From assembly GCA_033558025.1 (NCBI GenBank), contig JAUCEF010000007.1, forward strand, positions 6,448,001 to 6,512,000: a DNA stretch of 64,000 nt. Direction: 5' to 3'. The DNA comes from Phytophthora sp. 'mugwort' (Eukaryota; Oomycota; Peronosporomycetes; Peronosporales; Peronosporaceae). Shown here piece by piece: positions 53,456 to 63,469 of the stretch; position 1 is the first letter of the stretch, and every line of letters starts with the position of its first letter. Position numbers and translations under genes: made by a program. The notes below the pieces were generated by a model. The model did no database searches, was not told where the DNA came from, and saw only the letters and a list, made by a program, of their open reading frames with translations.

Positions 53456-53680
53456 GAGGAGGGGGATTACTGACTGACAACCTCAGAAATACGCAATTAT
53501 GGCCAACTCTGGGTTGATTAAAAAATTCCTACTAGATATTCGAATGTGATTGGCTAATATTGCTGAGTGGCCGTTACGGTGTCTGGCCGTTGGATTCTGT
53601 CCTTTTGTGTACCTCAGATCGGAACCAATAACGCCAGCAGAGCGAAGATTTTTGCGCTACTCCACATCCCCGTGTCCCTC
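53456..53680. other. no gene seen
   Basis: Flank between the pogo-like pseudogene and an LTR fragment. It may contain the pogo TIR, but no partner was found. Confidence 0.4.
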
Positions 53681-53878
53681 GAGGACGTTCAAGATTTTAC
53701 ATTGCAGCATCCTACGGAGTCCGAAGAGAGCAGATCCAGCCCACGATGGATACACAAGGTGATACCAAGTTCAGCTGATCACGGATCATCGGGGAACCGT
53801 CTCCGTTGGTCGGTATCTGGGCGCAGTTGGTAAGCGGATCGGGTCTTAATCATATTCTGACCGATCCCGCTACACCAC
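53681..53878 (+). repeat. LTR fragment copy A
   Basis: It starts GAGGACGTTCAAGA and ends GATCCCGCTACACCA. It is a diverged direct repeat of 54319-54492. The shared ends and the flank of copy B suggest the 3' part of a Copia-like LTR. Confidence 0.6.
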
Positions 53879-54139
53879 ACTACAAAGTTCTCAGGGTTGG
53901 GTAATAGGCGAAAGCGGTAGTGCTGTCCTTCTTCAGCACCCACAACATCAACTCTTGGGGCTTCATTGCAACTCAGAACCGCCTTTTGTGACTAGTGCCC
54001 TCAACGCTAACATCGTCAAGCCCCTAAAGCTGAGCAAGGGCGCTCCTGTGGAGGTTGATGTAGGCGAATATGCGATTGTAGAGCCTGTTGGTGTTGTTTT
54101 CTGATTAGTACCACCTCCAGGCAACACTTATATTGGCCG

Positions 54140-54265
54140 ACCTCCCCCATGCTAGCGAACGTCTGCTCAAGCGCATACCCCGATCGATCGGCATTCAGTG
54201 CTTGGCCGACGACCGCTTCGACTCTCAACTCGCAAGATCCCGCTAAAGGAAGCGGCAAGCAACTC
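54140..54265 (-). repeat. dispersed repeat copy (inverted relative to 44300-44440)
   Basis: Reverse complement of the repeat at 44.3 kb. The minus strand encodes ALNADRSGYALEQTFASMGE. Located between LTR fragments A and B. Confidence 0.7.
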
Positions 54266-54318
54266 AAGGAAAGGAAGGAACAACGCCACACGGCAACCTC
54301 GGTCTCTCCCCCCCCCCA

Positions 54319-54492
54319 AGGACGTTCAAGACTTTCACGAGAGAGCAAATCCAGCTCACCGACGGGTACGCAAGGTGAGACCAAGTTCAGCTGTTAACCG
54401 ATCATCGGGGAAACCCCTCCGTTAGTCGGTGTCTGGGGGCAGTTGGTAAGCGATTCGGGTCTTAAGCATACTTTGACCGATCCCGCTACACA
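54319..54492 (+). repeat. LTR fragment copy B with possible primer site
   Basis: Direct repeat of copy A. It ends CCGCTACACAACA and is followed by GGTTAGCCCGCGGCG, which sits where a retroelement primer-binding site would be. It is preceded by a C-run. Confidence 0.55.
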
Positions 54493-54682
54493 ACAGGTTA
54501 GCCCGCGGCGAGATCTGTTGTCGCGAAGCGAACGAGCGAGGTCAAAAGCGAAAATAAAAAAGACCAGTTGGCTGTGGGCATTTGAGTGAGGACACTCGAT
54601 GCGGAACGGACAGTGAAACGCTCTGGGAGCGGAAGGTTCTTGGCCTTTTGAGATACGTTGTGTCCACGGTTTAGTGGGGAAG

Positions 54683-55056
54683 TGTAACGGGGTTACACGA
54701 AGGTGTCACGAAGTGTAGCCATGCTACGTGTCACCTTGTAGCAAATGGTACTTGGTACCACTTGGATTTCAGTACGTGCCCACAGGGCCACTCGATATAC
54801 ATTTGATTAGGTTTAACTATGGTAGATAGAGTCACGTTTACACCAAAGGCGCTTCGCCGCAGATGAGAAAACAAATAACAGTTCAGTGTTAGCATTAAGG
54901 AGAGTATCGTCCTAGGTTAGGAATACTGACTCTTTGAGCCTCTAGTGGTATATCTAGAGGGATCTAAAGAGAAATTAGAGGTTCGAATACCCACAGCTAA
55001 AACTCGGGGAGTCATACGTCTTCCTCTGACGCACTACACTACGCAGCCCCGTTGCA
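54683..55056 (+). repeat. Gypsy LTR, second copy of the 27-kb family
   Basis: This 374-bp copy starts TGTAACGGGG and ends CCCCGTTGCA, and is homologous to the solo LTR at 27018-27412. A purine-rich AGTGGGGAAG directly precedes it, as for a 3' LTR. RNase H sequence of another Gypsy begins about 20 bp after it. No target duplication is visible. Confidence 0.85.
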
Positions 55057-55059
55057 CGG

Positions 55060-55847
55060 TACGTCGCAGATCGAGTGCAGGGGCATTATGTGGGGCCACC
55101 TGGAAGTTCCGATGCTACCTAGATCGGCAGGAATTCGACTTGTACCCGGACCACAAAGCCTTGACTTATGTCTTCAATGCGGAGAACCGTACCAGTAACG
55201 CTAAGTTGGCTCGTTGGCCATGGAACTCTCGCAGTTACGTTTCAAAGTTTACCACAAGCCAGGAACGTCAATGGGACATGCTGACGGCCACTTGCGGCTG
55301 CAACGAGCTACGATGACTGCCCTGACCATCCTAAACCTTCTAAATGACACTGTCGACGGCGAGGATGGTCTCACTCCGTCGGAGAGGGGGCTGCCGACCC
55401 GGACAACGCGAATGGGCGGAGCCGAACCCCCAGAGGGTGAGCTCGAGCGAAGTCGGGGGGGGGGGGGGGGGGCAACCTCCAATGCACATTCCTCTATGGC
55501 TGAGTTCAGAACATAGGAAGCTGGAAATGATGAAGAACCGGAACCTATGAGCCCCCCCCCCCCCCCGACCCTAGCGATCAGGTGCTTGAGTCTACCGTGG
55601 GTCCGTTTGGACTCGATCAAAATCGCTTTCTAGATGAACAAAAGCGTACCCGTGGATCCAGGCCATGGTGGCGTTCCTTGAAGACGGAGCATTTGCGCTT
55701 GACCCTCAACTACGAGTGGGGATTCGGCATGACTACTCACTACGTAATTCGCAACGGGAACTTGGTAAGGTCCACCTTAGCCCGGGCTGGGTCAGTGCAC
55801 ACAGTGAGCGTACCGGTAATTTCGTTTCCCTGCATCGAGACAGTTCT
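55060..55847 (+). pseudogene. outer Gypsy: RNase H end and start of integrase
   Basis: The plus frames give RCYLDRQEFDLYPDHKALTY and VFNAENRTSNAKLARW (55112-55220), then AMELSQLRFKVYHKPGTSMG (about 55217-55275), an RNase H C-terminus. After a low-complexity stretch with 18 G (55455-55472) and 15 C (55552-55566), FGLDQNRFLDEQKRT (55609-55653) is followed by MVAFLEDGAFALDPQLRVGI (55665-55724) and VPVISFPCIETVL (about 55812-55848). It is cut by the inner Gypsy at 55848 and resumes at 63470. Confidence 0.85.
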
Positions 55848-56198
55848 TGTAACGAGGTAACATGAAGAGTGCCAAGTCACTCTTCAGAATGGTGTACCCA
55901 AGTACCCTAAGTGATGTAGCCAACATCACTATGACGTCACGGATGGGTACCATAGATATGGTAGAAAGACCTCAGAACCACCCAATAGGATAGCATCTAG
56001 GGTACTTTAAAGGTGACTAGTAGTTAGTATGTAAACGCATTAAAAGGTGTCACCTATAAATATATTCAGTCTTATATCTACCTAATTTTGGTAACAGTCC
56101 CCTCAAACCAGAGATTTGTGATCTACGGTTCACTGAGCGTTTATATACTCTCCGAAAGCCACATTTCTCGTGCACAAGGTGTTGTGTGCCTCGTCGCA
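55848..56198 (+). repeat. 5' LTR of inner Gypsy
   Basis: 351 bp, TGTAACGAGG...GTCGCA. It contains TATAAATATATTCAGTC near 56055, a plausible TATA-like promoter region for the element. Confidence 0.9.
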
Positions 56199-56280
56199 CT
56201 TAGTAGCACTTGTAGCCAATCCACGCCTACGCGGGTTACTACGTGAAACCTCTGACCAGAAACATCTGGGTCCTAGCAGC

Positions 56281-57310
56281 ATGGGCCGGAATGCGTTTCC
56301 TCATCTGAACGACTCACAGTTTGAGTCCGTTCGTAAGATGGCTGGCATCTTTGGTATGGATGCCTTGCACAGCTTGGCGACGCTAACGCAAGCTGAGCAG
56401 GTCGAACGCGGTCACGCGTTCGACATCAATGCGCATGGGCGCATCGAACATGTTCGGAACAACCTGCAAGTTCCGGCCGCAGAGCCGAAACCGGTCTGCC
56501 CGAGCCATTAAGGCTGAAGGTAAACCCGTACGAAGGGAGGGAAGGTGAAACCTTCAGTTCTATGTGCGAGAAGTAGAGCTCGCAATGGATACAGCTTTCA
56601 TCTCTTCGGTGCACCTCCGAGTGGCTTTCGCCCTCTCCAATCTTAACGGTCGAGCTAAAAGTTGGTCGAATACGCGGGAAGCGACAACGCCTGAATGCTT
56701 CGCATCCTGGGCTCAGCTGTGTGAGCATCTTAGAGCCGTGTTCCTCCCGCTGGCGGTCACGCTTCCTGTCGTGTAAACAGAGTACCACCAGGAGATGCGG
56801 GAGCTCACCGGACCCCCGTGGGAAACCCACTTCATGAACATATCAAGGTGACGGTGTTCAGAAATGGCCTAAGAGTAGGCCTGGCCCGCACCCAGCTATT
56901 TCGGGTGCAGGCCAATAATCTAGAGGAGGCGATCCAAGCCGCCCTCCAAGAGGAGTACAGTCCCCGTCAGGCGCGCACGCCGGCGGCGATGTGGCCAGGG
57001 GCAGCGACACAAGTCGCGGGGCCCCAAGCGGGCCAGTTCCCATGGAACTTGGGTTCGCCGAGCAGCATGATATTCGCTGCTATAGCTGTGGTAAGCTAGG
57101 GCATATGGCGCGTGCCTGTCCTGCAGGGGGACAACGAAAACGTTTCCTTACCAATCCCACCGCGCTCAAGGGTCGCTGGTAAAGACCGCGACCCCATGGG
57201 CAGGGGGACACAGGACACCAGTAGGGGCGGGGAGCCGGACTGGGGAAGATCTAAGTCTTCACAAGCGGTGCGCGGGCGGCACACACCATGGAGACTTAGC
57301 CCCTGAGAGT
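56281..57310 (+). pseudogene. inner Gypsy gag with zinc knuckle
   Basis: The plus frame starts MGRNAFPHLNDSQFESVRKM (56281). Capsid-like sequence DTAFISSVHLRVAFALSNLN and GRAKSWSNTRE (56587-56679) follows, then WETHF (about 56820). The knuckle CYSCGKLGHMARAC (57081-57122) keeps the CX2CX4HX4C spacing. Frames shift at least three times and stops occur near 56512 and 56775. Confidence 0.8.
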
Positions 57311-57369
57311 CTTTGCACTCTCGAATCGAAGAAGGGCAGCGTTGGGCTGCTAGTACTACACGTAAGTGT

Positions 57370-57700
57370 ACGGGGATATACCCAACCCTTCCGAGTCTTG
57401 ATATACTCCGGGGCGTCGAAGAACTTCGCACGCCGCCAGACTGTTGCAAAGAACAGCAACAAGTTGGCCGATGCTTTACGAGAAAGCAAAGGCAACGGGG
57501 CAGCGTCAGTACAACTGCCGGCGGAACGGTGATTACTGTTCCCAAAATCCATGTGGATCTAGCGGTGAAGTACGAGGACTTCGACAGCATTGAACAGTTA
57601 CTGTCCTAGAGATGGACAAGTATGACTTGCTCTTGGGCATGCCCTGGATCGAGAACATGAGCCATGGATCGATTGGCGAAACAAAGCCATCGGGCCAGAC
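57370..57700 (+). pseudogene. inner Gypsy aspartic protease
   Basis: QPFRVLIYSGASKNFARRQT (about 57380-57440) corresponds to the catalytic DSGAS site of this lineage, with Asp replaced by Tyr. GTVITVPKIHVDLAVKYEDF (about 57526-57585) and MDKYDLLLGMPWIENM (57612-57659) follow. The protease would mature Gag-Pol. Confidence 0.8.
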
Positions 57701-58639
57701 GGCCCTCAATTATTGGCAGCGCATTGGTGAGTCGTGTTCCCAGCTCTGCCAGGAACTTGGCGTCCGAAAGGGGAGCCGGATGCAAGAACATCCAGTGCAG
57801 TTTTGGGAGCCGCCGACGTATTGAGCGACTCCATAGAAGCGGTGGCAGCAGAAGCTGCACCTGGTCGAGTACGGTAGTCCGTACACGATAGGCCTCGACC
57901 CTCTCTGGAATCTAGACCGGTGGCTGAGACATCAAGAGTGGCGGTGCCAGGTGGAACCGACCAGGTGGGTAACCGCGGTCCACACCGAGTCACCCCAGAC
58001 TGAAACTGGCGAGGAAGACATGCGAGGGCGCTTCCTGTGTGGGTAACTTGTTCCACACCAGGTGGCCCAGACCTTAGCTGAAGAAGAAGCGGCGGGACGC
58101 TCTTCTTGTGTGGTAATCATATTCCACACGAAGCCCTAGAGGCTTTGGACGTCGGAAATGAGGCGTACACAGACGTGGGTAACGAAGTATCACGGCACGG
58201 TCGCCGTCGACGACATAGTCGACACCGCAAATCGAGTCTGAAGTCACTTCAGACTGGAGTCGCTTCAAGCGACTCGGAACCCAGGCCCGGGTTCTTCCGA
58301 TGCGACCAGTCGGAGGGTGTTATCACATCCGCGACGGCGAGACCGGCAATCGGGTCAAGGCAGGCGGCTTCCACGCTAGAGCCACTGCCCGAGATGTCAG
58401 AGCTCCTGGACCTCGAAGAGTTGACACCGACAGATTTCCTGGTCGGCCTGAAAGATAGAGAGATCGCGGAGGTGGTACTCTTGAAGCAAGAGTCCGCTTC
58501 TGAGGAATTGAATTCCTCCATGGTTATGGACGAGGGTGTCCTGGAGGCATTCTCCTCTCAGTACGCCTCGACTTGGGGTTCTGAGATTCTTAATAACCCG
58601 AAGTATTCAGTGTATCCATTAAGGAAAGCTCGAGGACGT

Positions 58640-59530
58640 GGTGTCCAAGTATCCACCATCTCAACTTGACGGGATTGTGGGATCAGGCACGAGATTGATC
58701 TCGTGCCGGGCACAAAGTACTGTGTCATCAGACAATGGCCACTGCCTCGCGAGCAGTGCGAGGTCATAGATGGTTTCTTTGCCGCTAAGACCAAGTCAGG
58801 CATGATGCGGGAATCGAAAGTGACGCCAACCTTCTGCGTTCGGAAGCCGAGCGGGAAGTGGCGTCTGGTTCACGCTTTCAATAAACTGAACAGCGCAACG
58901 GTGCCTGCCCCGACACCCATCCCGCGGAAGGATGTGTAGTTAAACAGCATGGCCGGGTGCGAGTTATACAGGCCCTGGATCTGGTGGATGGATACTACCA
59001 GATCCTGATGCGCCGAGAGCGACATCCCGCTCACCGCACTGAGCACCCCGAGTGGTATGCTCTGGGAATGGCTGGTGATGTCACAGGGCCTGTCTAATGC
59101 CCCGGCGACGTTCAGTCGCCTGGTCACGCAGTTGTTTAGGCCACTGCGTGCGTACGCACAGTCGTACTTCGACGGCATCTTCGTCCATAGACGTGCCGAG
59201 GGAGGCAAGACGGCCATGGAGGTGCATTTGGAGCACCTCCGTTGCGTGTTAGAGGTCATGAGAGCGAACAGGCTCTATGCAGCATCAGCAAGTGCGTCTT
59301 CGCGGCGCAAGAGATCAAAGGTTTCGGTTGCTTCATCAGCAACGTCGGCGTTGGAGCCGACCCGGAGAAGGTCAAAGCCATTTCGGCTTGGCCAACGCCA
59401 AGGCCCAGAAGGACATGAGGAAGTGGCTGGGCTTAGACAACTACCTCCATAAGTACAGCGAAGGGTACGCAAGTCTGACTAGACCCTTGTCGGATCTTCT
59501 GAAGAAGGATATCGACTGGCACCGGGGGGC
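58640..59530 (+). pseudogene. inner Gypsy reverse transcriptase
   Basis: HEIDLVPGTKYCVIRQWPLP (about 58689-58748) is followed by VRKPSGKWRLVHAFNKLNSA (about 58849-58908), then QGLSNAPATFSRLVTQLFRP (59081-59140) and SYFDGIFVHRRAEGGK (about 59162-59208). The catalytic YFDD has become YFDG. HEEVAGLRQ and YLHKYSEGYASLTRPLSDLL (59442-59500) lead to the connection domain. A stop at 58937 and frameshifts break it. The region 57700-58640 is a poorly conserved linker. Confidence 0.88.
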
Positions 59531-60052
59531 GTGGGCATCAGGAAGTCTTTGGAAGTGTCAAGGCAAGCCTTCAGAAGGCGCCTGTCCTGGTACTGCCGGA
59601 CGAGACGAAGCCAGTCAGCGTCGTCTGCGATGCAATCGGACTATGCAATCGGGTGTGCATTGCTGCAGCACGATGCAGCAGGACGTGAACGAGTGATCTC
59701 GTTTCAGTCCAGGCAGCTCAAGGCTGCCGAACGGAACTACCCCATTCATGACAACGAGCTGCTTGCCATGAAGTACGCCCTTGTCGAATTCCGGGTGCAC
59801 CGTATAGGCTCACAGCGCTTTGTGATCTACACAGATCACGCATCTTTGCGGACGGCGACAAATCCGCCCCATCTGTCCCAACGGATGGCGAGATGGCTCT
59901 ACTTCTTCGCGGAATACAACTTTCGCGTCAAGTACAAGGCTGGCAAGCTCAACATGCTTGCCGCTGCGTTGTCACGCAGGTCGGGCTATGAGCTGGCACA
60001 CATCAGTCGTGCCACAACCGATCTATACAGATCAGATACGCATAGTGTATAG
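59531..60052 (+). pseudogene. inner Gypsy RNase H
   Basis: The frame contains SDYAIGCALLQHDAAGRERV (59638-59695), then QLKAAERNYPIHDNELLAMK (59712-59770), YTDHASLRTATNPPHLSQRM (59827-59885) and YKAGKLNMLAAALSRR (about 59935-59980), where the usual ADALSRR has lost its Asp. It is the longest undisturbed pol segment of the element. Confidence 0.88.
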
Positions 60053-60194
60053 GGGCGACGAAGCCTTGGCACCTCTGATACGGTTCCTGGCCGCTGGAAA
60101 GGAGGCCAAGGCCGAGTGGCTCAGCCGCGTCAGAGAGCCCGGCTCCATCGACAGGAGTGGGTCGATGGCCAGCTCTACAACCGAGTGAAGCCCC

Positions 60195-60970
60195 ATGAAC
60201 TACCACGAGGATCTCAAGTTTGACATCTTTCAGCAGGCGCACGATGCGCCGTCCAGCGGTCACTTGGGCCGCGAGAAGACCTTCCAATCGGTCTCCCAGT
60301 ATTTTTGGTGGGCCCACATGCACAAGTGGGTCGCACAGTACGTGAAGACATGAGAAACATGTCAGCGGGTGACACCCGCCGGGCACGCCTCGGCTCCCTT
60401 GCGGAGCCTGCCCGTTCCAGCGGACTGCTGGAAGTCGGTGAGTCAGGATTTCGTCTTCGGACTTCCAGCCGACGGCCACGGGAACACCGGCATCTTGGTG
60501 TTCGTGTGCCGTCTGAGCAAGATGGTGCATCTTGCTCCGGTTATAGACACAGTGACCGGGGAACAGGCTGCGAAGCTTTTCCTGGATGACGTTTTCCGCC
60601 ATCATGGTCTGCCGGAGACATTGGCTCGGATCGTGACCCGCGGTTTACCGTTGCGTTCTGGCGAACGCTGTTCCAACTACTTGGAACAAGGCTGCACATG
60701 TCCACTGCCGATCATCCTCAGACGGATGGGCAGAGGGAGCGTGTCAACCGAGTGTTTGAGGACACTCTACGCAGTCTCTGTGCGGAGGCTCCTCGCACTT
60801 GGTCAGAACGCCTACCAGTAGTTGAGTTTGCACTCAACAATGCGGTTCAGGCATCGACCGGGTATGCCCCGTTTTATCTGAATTGCTTACGTCATCCACG
60901 GGTGCCGCTCACTTTGCGAGGCACCACCCCGCCTTCAGCGGGCCGTCTGAAGCGGTACCATGATCCGTAG
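60195..60970 (+). pseudogene. inner Gypsy integrase
   Basis: The frames give KFDIFQQAHDAPSSGHLGRE (about 60217-60275, HHCC finger), CQRVTPAGHASAPLRSL, DFVFGLPADGHGNTGILVFV (about 60447-60505, first Asp), then SDRDPRFTVAFWRTLFQLLG (60631-60690, second Asp), TADHPQTDGQRERVNRVFED (60704-60763, Glu in the ERV segment) and FALNNAVQASTGYAPFYLN. All three catalytic residues are present. A stop near 60352 and frameshifts near 60180 and 60630 interrupt it. Confidence 0.88.
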
Positions 60971-61207
60971 GCTCACAGGCCCCAGCTACAATCTTGAGTG
61001 CGACCAGAGCCAGAAGCCCAGGTCCCTTGTAGGACCGCGGAAAGGGATCAATACGAAGGAACCCCGGCTACATATGCCGAGTAGGAGCCATAGTGATACC
61101 TAGGAGTACGCAGGAGGAGCTCCGTCTGTGGCACATGCCGCAGGAGGTCCCGAATGAGAGACAGCTCCCGTTGGACTCGGTCTATGGACGCCCAAGACGC
61201 CTCCAGG

Positions 61208-63015
61208 CGCTAGAAAATCTCGTCCAGATCACTCGCACGACGGTCGACCCGCCCTTCAAGGGCCGACAAGTCATCGGCCAGACGATTCAGGCCGTCACGA
61301 ATTGGCCCAAGGACCCCAGTGATCCTGACCTGGGCGGCAGCAGCTCCGCCCTTACCAAGTCCAAGCGCAATCGCAAGCGCATGGACTTGACGACGAAGAG
61401 CGGTGTCTTCAACGACCCGAGGTGGAGCCGAAGGCGGCACACCAGGTCCTGAGCTGGACCGGAGGGGTGGTGCCTCATACCCGTACTCATACGAGGGCGC
61501 CACCACATCTCCTTAACCATAATTAGGAGGCCCACTACCACGTGGAGCGCGTGCTCCAGGAGCGGTGTGTCCACGGGAGCGCCAGCTCCGCGTGAAATGG
61601 AGGGGATACTCGGAGGTTGAGTACTCCTGGGAGCCGATTGAACAGCTCCAGGCTGATTGCCCGAAGGCTGTCGCGATCTGGGAACAGAATTGGCGACGCT
61701 TTCGTAAGTAGTGCAGGCTTTCTTGCCCGTGCGGGTTGTCGTCGTAGCACCAAGACCGTACTCGCGCTCATCATGCGCCCAGAAGCAGAATGCTTTGCAA
61801 TTCTCGAGAGAACTGCCGTTTGCCTACCACATGGGCAAATTCAATGCGCAGATCTCGGAGGTCAAGGATGGCCTCCAGGATGAGATCCTGCCGGAGAACC
61901 TCGAGTTGTCCTTGTGAGCAGCGCGTAGCTGCCCACTTCAAAACGATGGCCTCGGCCTCTTGAAAAGAGTCACAGTGTGAGGGAATCACGGCTGGATAGC
62001 CCCACACAGGTCGCAGTCCCAATCGGATCTCTGGCTTCTTTCGCCGCCTCGTGAACTCCTTGAGCGGGATGGTATGCGGTGCCAGGAGCACGCACCGAGC
62101 GATGCTCATGTTTTGGAACAGGGGCTGCTTGGCCACCAGGTGGCGCTCACAAGCGCCCCTAGAAGAGCGCCGGCCGAGAAGCACGCGAGGCGGCTGGAGC
62201 TGACCCATGCAGGCGGCAGATCCGTGGGACTCCTCAAGAGGGAAGTGCCCAGGAGTGTAAGGTGGTCACACGAACAGGTGAAGAGTACTTCACAGGCGAC
62301 CGGGTCGCCGGGGCCCGCACTCCCTATGACGAGCAGCCTGGTACTCCGACTGCTGCCCGTCGAGATCGTTGGAGATGTCTCGGCCGATTTGGCCCCCTTC
62401 TTCCTCGTCGGAAGAAGAACTGAAGGGGCCCTTGCTCGTGCGCGTGAGGGTTCCATACCCTTCACGGATCGGAGAACTGGAAGCAGCTCGCCGCTTACTG
62501 CTGACTTCCGAGGCTGCTGCAGCCTTACCAGCCTTGATGCGTTCAGTTGCCTCACCGAGCGTCAAGTTCTTGACCGGAGAACGGTTCTCTTCGTCCTTCT
62601 TGGGTAAGCACGGGCTCCCCTGATGCTCGGGCATCTCCAGCGCGTCGCCATCGTCGCCATGGTGGCTAGACAGCGGGGTACAAGACCCAAGCGAATCGGA
62701 CTGACTCGGGTCGCCGTCAGACTCTTAGACGAGCGGGATTTCATTATCAGCCCAGGACATAGGAGACTTGTCCAAGTCCTCTTCATAGTCCATGAGGAGC
62801 TCTGGATCCTCCACAGGCGGATCAGCCACCTTAGTGGATCCCTTAGTGGCAGAGCCTTTGCCAGACGGCTTCGAGCTCTTAGCCTGCTGCTTCCAAGCAG
62901 CAGGCTTGGCAGGCACTTTCGCACCGCTGTCAGACCGAGCCTTGGTCATTCTTGAGGCTGACGTGGAAGCCGAGAAGACGGAAATACGGGAACGTACTCG
63001 GGGCTCAAAGGACAT
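61208..63015 (-). pseudogene. antisense accessory ORF in the 3' region of the inner Gypsy
   Basis: From an ATG at 63015 the minus strand reads about 240 codons with one stop (near 62727). It has a Ser/Lys-rich start (KARSDSGAKVPAKPAAWKQQ), an acidic patch (EDPELLMDYEEDLDKSP) and SSSDEEEGGQIGRDISNDLD. In shifted frames it continues FTRRRKKPEIRLGLRPVWGY and HCDSFQEAEAIVLKWAATRC (62057-61950), a Cys/His stretch (CKAFCFWAHDE, about 61795), a Pro/Ser-rich linker and a final helix DDLSALEGRVDRRASDLDEI. It may represent one protein of 550-600 residues. I do not recognise the family. Some plant Gypsy lineages carry antisense ORFs in this position; that is an analogy only. Confidence 0.55.
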
Positions 63016-63132
63016 GAGCCGGCTGTGGAAACTAACCGCAGCGAAGTCGATGTATTTCGACTTGGAGAGTGAAAGGCGGCGACTTCCTTTCGCTCGCCCT
63101 GGATGGTCGGTAAACCGAATCTAAGTGGGGGA

Positions 63133-63469
63133 TGTAACGGGGTTACATGAAGAGTGCCAAGTCACTCTTCAGAATGGTGTACCCAAGTACCCTAAGTGAT
63201 GTAGCCAACATCACTATGACGTCACGGATGGGTACCACAAATATGGTAGAATGACCTCAGAACCACCCAATAGGATAGCATCTAGGGTACTTTATAGGTG
63301 ACTAGTAGTTAGTATGTAAACGCATTAAAAGGGTCACCTATAAATATTCAGTCTTATATCTACCTAATTTCCCCTCAGACCAGGGACTTGTGAACTGCCG
63401 TTCACTGAGAGTTTGTACACTCTCCAGAAGTAAACTTTCTGTGCGCAAGGTGTCGTGTGCCCCGTCACA
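63133..63469 (+). repeat. 3' LTR of inner Gypsy
   Basis: 337 bp, TGTAACGGGG...GTCACA, preceded by the purine tract AGTGGGGGA (63124-63132). It has small indels relative to the 5' LTR and is followed by TTCT. Confidence 0.9.

Larger units (their letters stand above)
55848..63469 (+). mobile_element. inner full-length Gypsy retrotransposon with TTCT duplication
   Basis: LTRs lie at 55848-56198 and 63133-63469, both beginning TGTAACG and ending CRCA. The 4-bp duplication TTCT (55844-55847 and 63470-63473) flanks it. Removing the element and one TTCT rejoins the outer Gypsy frame exactly (CIETVLNYCHSDLL). The internal order is gag, protease, RT, RNase H, integrase, the Ty3/Gypsy order. It is 7.6 kb. 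Between integrase and the 3' LTR lie 2.1 kb with an antisense reading frame. Point changes in protease and RT plus several frameshifts make it defective. Confidence 0.93.

Noticed and set aside
62074..62623. Plus-strand ORFs in the 3' region of the inner Gypsy
   Set aside because: The minus strand has longer, less interrupted and compositionally more protein-like frames over the same span.
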